From the NCBI GenBank assembly GCA_033763635.1, contig JANRKG010000474.1, positions 1 through 7,480 of the forward strand: a DNA stretch of 7,480 nucleotides. Direction: 5' to 3'. Below, one piece after another: positions 1 to 5,307 of this stretch; position 1 is the stretch's first letter, and each line of letters begins with the position of its first letter. Made by a program: the position numbers and the translations under genes. Under the pieces are notes generated by a model. The model was not told where the DNA came from. It searched no databases and saw only the letters and a list, made by a program, of their open reading frames with translations. Origin of the DNA: JANRKG01 sp033763635. Its GTDB lineage: Bacteria > Cyanobacteriota > Cyanobacteriia > GCF-001939115.

Positions 1-399
1 AGACAACTTTTTCAAGGAAGCAAGTGCCTTTTCAGCGCCACTCTCCTGCACAAATCCTAAAATCCCGTTCAGGATTACGATCGTCATAATCGCGATCGCA
101 TCTTTCGGAAAGGGAAACGCCCCTGTTGCGAGAGCGCTCCGGATATCCAAAGTCGCTGATACGACTGCAACCGCAATCAGCATCAGCAACATAATGTTCT
201 TAAATTGGTCAATCAGAATAGTCAGGTTACTGCGTCCTGCCGCTTCCTGTAGCTCATTCGGACCATACCGCTCTAATCTCTCTGCCACTCCTTGGGAGGT
301 TAATCCCTGCTGATGATTACTTCGTAAAACTTCCAGTGCCTCATTGGCATTCAAAGTATGCCAGGGGGTGGAAAGTTCTGGCAGAGAATTCATGGTCAT
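1..399 (-). CDS. P-type cation-transporting ATPase, N-terminal part (cut by the window edge)
   Basis: Reading the minus strand from the ATG at 399 gives 133 open codons that run off the left edge, so the phosphorylation and ATP-binding domains are not visible. Residues about 10-55 match the Cation_ATPase_N domain: WHTLNANEALEVL, then QQGLTSQGVAERLERYGPNEL, the typical start of P2-type (Ca2+ or Na+/K+-like) pumps. Two hydrophobic stretches, about 65-82 and 98-118, fit transmembrane helices M1 and M2. QESGAEKALASLKKLS follows, corresponding to the start of the actuator region (in SERCA a similar ENAIEALK segment follows M2). By family it would move a cation, most likely Ca2+, across the plasma or thylakoid membrane using ATP; the ion cannot be decided from this part. 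A second in-frame ATG lies two codons later at 393. Neither start has a clear Shine-Dalgarno. It lies downstream of cphA on the same strand, with a terminator between, so it is probably a separate unit. Confidence 0.9.
   Translation of the reverse strand, partial: MTMNSLPELSTPWHTLNANEALEVLRSNHQQGLTSQGVAERLERYGPNELQEAAGRSNLTILIDQFKNIMLLMLIAVAVVSATLDIRSALATGAFPFPKDAIAIMTIVILNGILGFVQESGAEKALASLKKLS
92..99. repeat. HIP1 octamer GCGATCGC
   Basis: This is the only complete GCGATCGC palindrome I found, and it lies inside the ATPase gene. The CGATCG core occurs about 19 times across the window. Over-representation of HIP1 is a known signature of many cyanobacterial genomes. Confidence 0.85.
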
Positions 400-421
400 G
401 GTTTAAGCCCAGTCAAACGCG

Positions 422-450
422 ATAACACTTAAAACATAATAACCCTGCAA
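422..450 (-). promoter_or_regulatory. Candidate promoter of the P-type ATPase gene
   Basis: On the minus strand TTGCAG (450-445, 4 of 6 to TTGACA) is followed by a 17-base spacer and TGTTAT (427-422, 4 of 6 to TATAAT). Transcription would start near 415, giving a very short leader before the ATG at 399. The position and the terminator upstream fit an independent promoter, but the match is only moderate. Confidence 0.35.
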
Positions 451-549
451 TTGATTTCCCTCACTCGCCCGGAATCATGAAGACGACAAAGGGGCAAACT
501 TCCTTACAAGATCTACCGAAAGATATATCAAAATTAATTTCCTGCTCGT

Positions 550-584
550 AAAAAAACGCAATTGGAACTATCTTCCAATTGCGT
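550..584 (-). terminator. Intrinsic terminator after cphA
   Basis: A perfect 12-base inverted repeat, ACGCAATTGGAA (556-567) and TTCCAATTGCGT (573-584), encloses a five-base loop. On the minus strand the stem runs straight into a U tract (A550-A556 on the plus strand), the classic rho-independent layout. It lies about 145 bases past the cphA stop codon and would end cphA transcripts before the ATPase gene. A second A run (586-592) on the other side gives minus-strand U's before the stem. No U tract follows the stem on the plus strand, so it works in one direction only. Confidence 0.88.
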
Positions 585-647
585 CAAAAAAAGAGAGTTT
601 GGAACATAACTCCTTAGGAGATTTCCAGAAAACAGTTTCCCCTCTGG

Positions 648-693
648 TTTCGGCTTCGCTCAACCAGCGTTCGTCCCCTGAGCGGAGTCGAAG
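648..693. repeat. Hairpin-forming intergenic element, probable dispersed repeat
   Basis: Arms 648-662 (TTTCGGCTTCGCTCA) and 679-693 (TGAGCGGAGTCGAAG) pair over 15 positions, three of them G-U in plus-strand RNA, around a 16-base loop. In minus-strand RNA, where it would sit in the cphA 3' untranslated region, those three become A-C mismatches. The TGAGCGGAGTCGAAG type of sequence resembles short palindromic repeats I recall as common between genes in cyanobacteria and some other bacteria; only one copy is visible here, so the repeat status is inferred. Confidence 0.55.
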
Positions 694-729
694 GGCAACC
701 CATCGGTAAATTCTTTTCAGGAAATCGCC

Positions 730-3462
730 TTAAGCAGTGACAGACTCCGAGGGAGAAGCTTCTGCTTTCACATCCGAGCTTGAGGCAGAAACAGTCTTGC
801 CAGAGACCGTTCCATTCCCAGTGGAGATGGCGTTCGCATCAGGTTCCATCCCCGCTGGCCGACGGGCTTCAATGAGGCTAATGGCTCGACTGACACTTTC
901 GGGAAGAATGACGACCAAGCCACCCGACTTCGCCTGATCAAGACCTGTATTAACCGCAGTGGTTTCATCCAGAATGACCTGGTAGTCAAATCCCTGACGA
1001 ACCGAGTCAATCCCCTCACTGATTAACCGGGCCGCATCCCCCCGTGGACGACCGCGCGTATCGTCGTCTTCCTTGACGATCAAGCGATCGAAAATTTCAG
1101 CCGAGAGTTTACCGAGGGTCACAAAGTCTTCATCGCGTCGATCGCCCGGACCTCCAACGACCCCGATCCGCTCCCCAGGCCAGTTACGAATGAAGGTTCC
1201 CAGGGCGGCATAACTGGCTGGGTTGTGGGCATAGTCAATCAGGGCATGGAAACGGCCCAGGTCAAACAGGTTCATCCGTCCGGGAGTCTGATTCACAGAT
1301 GCCTGGAAGGTAATGAGGGCAGCCCGAATGTCTTCAATGCGAACTCCGTGGGCAAAAGCGGCTAGACTGGCAGCCAGGGCATTGGCAATCATAAAGGGTG
1401 CTTTGCCTCCCATCGTCAGAGGCACATTAATTGCTTGCTCAATTCGCAGGGTCCAATCTCCCTTCAAAATCGAGAGGTAGCCATTTTCATAGATCGCTGC
1501 CAACCCCCCTCGACGGGTATGCTCCCGCACCGTTGGATTCTCAGCATCCATCGTGAAGTAAGCAACCTGAGCATTCACCCGCGTTGCCATCCCCACCACA
1601 CGGGGATCATCCGCATTCAATACTGCATAGCCATTGGGCATCGCGGACTCTGCAACCACGCTCTTTAAGTTCGCCAGTTGCTCAACCGTATCGATATCCC
1701 CAATGCCCAAGTGATCGGCGGTCACGTTCAGGACAACCCCAATATCGCACTGGTCAAAGCCTAAGCCCGATCGCAGAATCCCGCCCCGAGCCGACTCCAA
1801 TATCGCCACTTCTACAGTGGGATCGCGCAGGATGACCTGGGCACTCTGGGGACCCGTTGTATCGCCCTTTTCCACCAGGTAATCATTGATGTAAATCCCG
1901 TCAGTTGTTGTATATCCAACAATGCGCTGTGTCTGCTTGAAGATATGGGCAATCAGACGGGTGGTTGTTGTTTTCCCATTGGTTCCAGTAATCGCAATGA
2001 TGGGCACCCGATTGGGGCTTCCTGGCGGAAAGAGCATGTTCATCACAGGTTCCGCCACATTCCGGGGAATCCCCTGGCTGGGGCAAACGTGCATCCGGAA
2101 TCCGGGAGCTGCGTTCACTTCCACAATCACCCCGCCTGTCTCTCGCAAGGGTTTGGAGATATCAGAAGTCACTACGTCCAATCCGGCAATATCCAGCCCC
2201 ATGATCTTCACCACCCGTTGGGCGATCCAGATATTTTCGGGATGGATATCATCGGTGCGATCGACCGCAATCCCACCTGTACTCAGGTTTGCGGTGGCCC
2301 GGAGATAACAAATTTCACCCGCCGAAAGAACCGTTTGCAGCGAATACCCCTGGCGTTCTAGTAACTGAAAACTGGTTTGATCCAGGGTGATTTTTGTCAG
2401 GACGTTATCATGCCCATCCCCCCGGTTCGGGTCTTCATTCGTTTCTTCAATCAGTTCTTCGATGGTTAACTTGCCATCTCCGACCACATGGGCAGGAACT
2501 CGTTCTGCAACCGCAACCACCTTGCCATTCACGACGAGCACGCGATGGTCAGCCCCCGTGTAATAGCGTTCCACAATCACCGCACGGGAAACTTCCTTCG
2601 CCATGTCGTAAGCGGCTTCTGCCATTTCCCAGGAGTCGATATTAATCGTGATCCCCCGCCCATGATTGCCATTGAGCGGCTTGATGACAATCGGATATCC
2701 TCCCACTTCCTGAATGGCTGCTTCCAAATCCTCCAGGTAGTAAACGACGGTTCCACGAGGAACTGGCACACCCGCTTCCCTCAGAATTTGCTTCGTTCCT
2801 TCTTTATCGCTAGCGAGTTCTACCCCCAAGATTCCCGTGTTCCCGGTTAGGGTTGCCTGAATCCGCTTCTGGTGGACCCCATAGCCTAGCTGAATCATCG
2901 ATCGCGCAGGAATCGGCAACCAGGGAATTCCCCGTGCCTCCGCTTCCTTGACGATCGCCTCTGTACTGGGACCTAAAGCAGCTTCACTGCCAAACTCACG
3001 CAGGTCTTGCAGATCTTGTTCCAGTTCTGTACGAGGGTAGCTGCCTGTCTCAACGATCGATTGACAGAGGCGAACCGCTGCACGCGCCGCATACCGTCCA
3101 GCCTGTTCCTCTCCATATTCAAAAACAACTTGATAGATCCCAGGAGTAGAGGTTTCACGAGTCCGCCCAAACCCTACATCCATCCCTGCTAGGGACTGTA
3201 ACTCTAACGCCACATGCTCAATGATGTGGCCCATCATGGTTCCTTCCGTCACTCGACTCAAAAACCCACCCCGACAACCGGGGGAACAAAAGTGTTCGAC
3301 CAGGGAAGGAAGGACTGCAACCAATCCTTCATAGAATCTGGGAATTTCATTTGATGGCTTGTCTGCGAGATCCTCAAGGTCAAGGCGCATGACGATGAGT
3401 TTCTGACGACGAATACTCCAGTAGTTCGGGCCTCTAAGTGTCTGAATTTTCAGTATCTTCAT
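730..3462 (-). CDS. cphA: Cyanophycin synthetase
   Basis: This 910-residue enzyme builds cyanophycin (multi-L-arginyl-poly-L-aspartate), adding Asp to the backbone and then Arg to each side chain, one ATP per step. The start MKILKIQTLRGPNYWSIRRQ is the usual CphA N-terminus, which fixes the ATG at 3462 although no Shine-Dalgarno is visible. Domains in order: an N-terminal domain (about 1-160) with HIIEH at 79-83; an ATP-grasp domain (about 220-475) with IVIKP around K261, NGNHGRG (265-270) and VEVNAAPG near 447-454, which adds Asp; and a Mur-ligase-like domain (about 488-865) with P-loop GTNGKTTTT (493-501), SARGGILRSGLG, LNVTADHLG and DDDTRGRPRG, which adds Arg. The last 40 or so residues are rich in Ser, Ala, Thr and Glu, look disordered and extend past the usual end near 870. 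The gene is intact. cphB lies 384 bases upstream on the same strand. Confidence 0.98.
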   Translation of the reverse strand: MKILKIQTLRGPNYWSIRRQKLIVMRLDLEDLADKPSNEIPRFYEGLVAVLPSLVEHFCSPGCRGGFLSRVTEGTMMGHIIEHVALELQSLAGMDVGFGRTRETSTPGIYQVVFEYGEEQAGRYAARAAVRLCQSIVETGSYPRTELEQDLQDLREFGSEAALGPSTEAIVKEAEARGIPWLPIPARSMIQLGYGVHQKRIQATLTGNTGILGVELASDKEGTKQILREAGVPVPRGTVVYYLEDLEAAIQEVGGYPIVIKPLNGNHGRGITINIDSWEMAEAAYDMAKEVSRAVIVERYYTGADHRVLVVNGKVVAVAERVPAHVVGDGKLTIEELIEETNEDPNRGDGHDNVLTKITLDQTSFQLLERQGYSLQTVLSAGEICYLRATANLSTGGIAVDRTDDIHPENIWIAQRVVKIMGLDIAGLDVVTSDISKPLRETGGVIVEVNAAPGFRMHVCPSQGIPRNVAEPVMNMLFPPGSPNRVPIIAITGTNGKTTTTRLIAHIFKQTQRIVGYTTTDGIYINDYLVEKGDTTGPQSAQVILRDPTVEVAILESARGGILRSGLGFDQCDIGVVLNVTADHLGIGDIDTVEQLANLKSVVAESAMPNGYAVLNADDPRVVGMATRVNAQVAYFTMDAENPTVREHTRRGGLAAIYENGYLSILKGDWTLRIEQAINVPLTMGGKAPFMIANALAASLAAFAHGVRIEDIRAALITFQASVNQTPGRMNLFDLGRFHALIDYAHNPASYAALGTFIRNWPGERIGVVGGPGDRRDEDFVTLGKLSAEIFDRLIVKEDDDTRGRPRGDAARLISEGIDSVRQGFDYQVILDETTAVNTGLDQAKSGGLVVILPESVSRAISLIEARRPAGMEPDANAISTGNGTVSGKTVSASSSDVKAEASPSESVTA

Positions 3463-3545
3463 AGCAGTGTGGTGGCAGTCAGTTGGCAGGATGCAGCGGC
3501 AAGGGTGATGGCGAAGGCAAGGAACTCAATCCTAAAAGCTTTGAA

Positions 3546-3576
3546 AATCTAAGTTTCAGCAATCCATTAGTGTCAA
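3546..3576 (-). promoter_or_regulatory. Candidate cphA promoter
   Basis: On the minus strand a perfect TTGACA (3576-3571) is followed, after a long 19-base spacer, by TAGATT (3551-3546, 4 of 6 to TATAAT). Transcription would begin near 3539, leaving a leader of about 77 bases. That leader (3463-3539) is rich in C and GCC triplets and contains no Shine-Dalgarno. The -35 match is strong, but the -10 and spacer are weak. Confidence 0.4.
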
Positions 3577-3595
3577 CCCTTAAATAATCTGATAT

Positions 3596-3610
3596 TGTTC
3601 ACTATGAACA
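3596..3610. promoter_or_regulatory. Palindrome TGTTCA-CTA-TGAACA upstream of cphA
   Basis: Perfect six-base arms lie around a three-base centre in an AT-rich spacer. It lies about 20 bases upstream of the candidate cphA -35 box, a reasonable place for an activator or repressor. It does not match the NtcA consensus (GTA-N8-TAC), and I cannot name a factor. A chance palindrome is possible. Confidence 0.3.
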
Positions 3611-3652
3611 GTTTTTAAAATCTTTTTTGGAATCTTTGAATCTCAATTCTCT

Positions 3653-3717
3653 AACCTTTAAACCTCCAACCTTTATCTCCCGAATATTGGCAAAGGTTTG
3701 AAAAAAGTTTGGAAAAG
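3653..3717. repeat. Short direct repeats in the cphB-cphA spacer
   Basis: AACCT occurs at 3653-3657, 3661-3665 and 3668-3672, and once inverted (AGGTT, 3694-3698). Next to it is an 11-base tandem repeat with A-tracts, GTTTGAAAAAA (3696-3706) and GTTTGGAAAAG (3707-3717), 9 of 11 identical. The spacer 3463-3846 contains no credible gene. The steps of 7-8 bases do not fit the 11-base phasing of Pho boxes. Function unknown. Confidence 0.4.
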
Positions 3718-3750
3718 GGAATGTCGGGGTTGGATGATGAGACATGGCAT

Positions 3751-3783
3751 AAAAAGGCATGTCATGTTTTTTTGAAATGCCTT
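3751..3783 (-). terminator. Weak candidate terminator after cphB
   Basis: AAGGCAT (3754-3760) and ATGCCTT (3777-3783) pair over seven bases around a 16-base loop. On the minus strand the second arm runs into a short U tract (A3751-A3755 on the plus strand). It lies about 65 bases past the cphB stop. The stem is short and the loop long, so termination may be partial and let transcription continue into cphA. Confidence 0.35.
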
Positions 3784-3846
3784 AGATTGCTAAATGCACG
3801 AATATCTTCCTAGTCTTGCAGAAAAACGGGAGAAGTGGGTAAGAAC

Positions 3847-4737
3847 TTACTCATCCGAAGAGTCATGGGAAGGAAGCTCATCGGGCGGGATGGATTCTCG
3901 CCGATTCAAGTCATACCGATCGCCATGAGTCAGAATATGAACCCGCAAATCGTGCAGACTGATAGGAGCCGTCGCATCAATGTAGTGATAGTTCGTATAA
4001 GACATTCGTTGAGGATCAATGACGGTCACCGCGCCTTTGCCAAGAACCTGAAGTAACCCATCCCCCTCAAAAAGCGCACAGGTATCTTCATCAATGCCAA
4101 TGCCAATGCGATCGGGATGGGCAGCGATCGTACTCATCAGCCGAGCCATCCGATTGCGGTTATGAAAATGCTGGTCCACAATTAGTTCAGGAATAATCCC
4201 TAATCCAATCGACAGGTCAGACAGAGAACGATTCGGAGATTCTCCACTTCCGCCTCCTGCAATCATGTGATAACCCATCACCGCAGCCCCAGCACTGGTT
4301 CCTGCTAGCGTAATCTGCCCTGATTGCGCCCGCTGGCGGACCTTCTGCATGAGTGGAGTGTCCGAGACCAGGGCACATAATCTTAACTGATCCCCACCCG
4401 TCAAAAATACCCCGGTACAGCTTTCCAGGTAAACCTGCCAGTTCTGATCATCGCATTGATCCCGTTCCCGGATATCAAGAACTGCAACGGATTTCGCCCC
4501 CATCTCTTCAAAGATCGTTTGATAACGACCTCCCAAGATAGCGGGTTCCCTGGAAGCACAGGGCAGGATCGCAATTTGAGCATCTGCTCCTCCAGAGCGA
4601 TGGAAGAAAGTGTGCAAGATTTCTTTACCATGCACCTTATCCTCTGCCCCTCCAATGATCATGACGGCGGTTTTAGTGGATTGAGGCATCCTTTCTGCAA
4701 AAGTTTGTGCAAGAGACTGACATTTTAATTGCGGCAT
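3847..4737 (-). CDS. cphB: Cyanophycinase
   Basis: This 296-residue serine exopeptidase of the peptidase S51 family degrades cyanophycin to beta-Asp-Arg dipeptides in the cytoplasm. From the ATG at 4737, the nucleophile is Ser148 in AGTSAGAAVMG, the histidine is His190 in DQHFHNRNRM and the acid is Glu217 in IGIDEDTCALF. Counted from the internal ATG at 4689 these become 132, 174 and 201, the catalytic triad numbering of Synechocystis CphB, so the core aligns without gaps. IIGGAEDKVHG, LPCASREPAI and LTGGDQLRLC are also typical. I chose 4737 because MPQLKCQSL resembles longer heterocyst-former homologues and GGAAG (4745-4749) lies seven bases upstream. At 4689 a GAAAGG directly abuts the ATG, too close to act as a normal site; the open frame also extends to a TTG at 4776. 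The C-terminus (DELPSHDSSDE) is acidic. cphA follows on the same strand. Confidence 0.96.
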   Translation of the reverse strand: MPQLKCQSLAQTFAERMPQSTKTAVMIIGGAEDKVHGKEILHTFFHRSGGADAQIAILPCASREPAILGGRYQTIFEEMGAKSVAVLDIRERDQCDDQNWQVYLESCTGVFLTGGDQLRLCALVSDTPLMQKVRQRAQSGQITLAGTSAGAAVMGYHMIAGGGSGESPNRSLSDLSIGLGIIPELIVDQHFHNRNRMARLMSTIAAHPDRIGIGIDEDTCALFEGDGLLQVLGKGAVTVIDPQRMSYTNYHYIDATAPISLHDLRVHILTHGDRYDLNRRESIPPDELPSHDSSDE

Positions 4738-4873
4738 GCTAGCGCTTCCAGTGACCAATTTGCTTAACCGCTCCAACCTCGATTAAATAGACTTTTCATC
4801 AATAAACTGACCGAGAACCCGATCGACCCAGATTAAAACGCTGCGCTTCTTCATCCCGCTACCTGGCTCGTCT

Positions 4874-4887
4874 GTAGGTCAGACTAC
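4874..4887. promoter_or_regulatory. NtcA-type binding site GTA-N8-TAC
   Basis: GTAGGTCAGACTAC matches the NtcA consensus GTA-N8-TAC exactly, with the symmetry extended to GTAG-N6-CTAC. NtcA is the global nitrogen regulator of cyanobacteria and is known to control cph genes in Anabaena sp. PCC 7120. The centre lies about 143 bases upstream of the cphB ATG. I see no good -10 box at the class II distance of about 22 bases on either strand. On the minus strand TTTAAT lies about 36 bases past the box, which would suit a more distant, class I-like arrangement. Confidence 0.6.
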
Positions 4888-5020
4888 TGAAGTCGGACCA
4901 TTACTGGATTTGTTGCTGGTTTTGTTGCCGAGTTGATACGGTACAAGAATCTGCAACAGAAATCTATCAACCACCGAAGCCATGAAACTGTCAGCAAAAC
5001 TCACTCTGAGAAACTTTCAC

Positions 5021-5050
5021 GAAGAGTTTTATGAGAAGAGTTTCATAAAA
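5021..5050. repeat. Imperfect 14-base tandem repeat forming a hairpin
   Basis: GAAGAGTTTTATGA (5021-5034) is followed directly by GAAGAGTTTCATAA (5035-5048), 12 of 14 identical. The same stretch contains perfect eight-base arms TTTTATGA (5027-5034) and TCATAAAA (5043-5050) around an eight-base loop. No U tract follows on the plus strand, so it is not a standard terminator for plus-strand RNA. Confidence 0.5.
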
Positions 5051-5186
5051 AGAGGGTTCTCTGAACTAGCAACTTGACACCTGGAAGTGAGCAATGAAAG
5101 CAAACTGCAAACAGCCTCCGCCTTATTCTGGAGAATAGATTGGAGAACAGTTAGCCTCAAGAGGTGAACTCTGGAGCGCGACGATA

Positions 5187-5216
5187 ATGGCATGTCGTTA
5201 ATTATTTATACATAAT
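5187..5216 (+). promoter_or_regulatory. Candidate trmD promoter
   Basis: ATGGCA (5187-5192, 4 of 6 to TTGACA) and CATAAT (5211-5216, 5 of 6 to TATAAT) are 18 bases apart in the most AT-rich part of the spacer. The start would fall near 5223, about 85 bases before the GTG start codon. An inverted repeat AATTAT/ATAATT (5200-5217) overlaps the -10. Confidence 0.4.
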
Positions 5217-5307
5217 TTGGGTTCCTTTCACACAATTTTCTGGGAATTTGGCAGGATGCAAGAGCAAGAGAATATGATGAGTGGATTGATTTCCGGTTGG
5301 CGGGCTT

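Larger units (their letters stand above)
4738..5307. other. Divergent spacer between cphB and trmD
   Basis: These 570 bases separate cphB (leftward) from trmD (rightward) and hold no convincing gene. They contain an NtcA-type box (4874-4887), a hairpin with tandem repeat (5021-5050), a perfect palindrome TATTCTGGAGAATA (5124-5137), an isolated TTGACA at 5074-5079 with no good -10, and a probable trmD promoter (5187-5216). A possible 31-codon frame (4982-5077, MKLSAKLTLRNF...) has no clear ribosome binding site and is not annotated as a gene. Confidence 0.7.

Noticed and set aside
400..729. tRNA, small protein or mobile-element end in the spacer after cphA
   Set aside because: No cloverleaf, no open frame with a usable start, and no transposase or target duplication; only the terminator, the hairpin element and the ATPase promoter are supported.
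1922..2361. Open frames of 128 and 138 codons on the plus strand opposite cphA
   Set aside because: They lie fully antisense to the conserved ATP-grasp and P-loop coding region, resemble no family, and overlap each other in different frames; they are by-products of cphA codon use.
3839..3850. GTAAGAACTTAC at the cphB stop as a second NtcA box
   Set aside because: The GTA and TAC halves are six bases apart rather than eight, and the site overlaps the end of the coding region.
4738..4776. Extension of cphB to a TTG start at 4776
   Set aside because: The ATG at 4737 has a GGAAG ribosome site at good spacing and its N-terminus resembles known homologues; the extra 13 residues match nothing I recognise.
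5027..5050. Hairpin as an intrinsic terminator
   Set aside because: No U tract follows the stem on the plus strand, and on the minus strand no gene reads into it from upstream.
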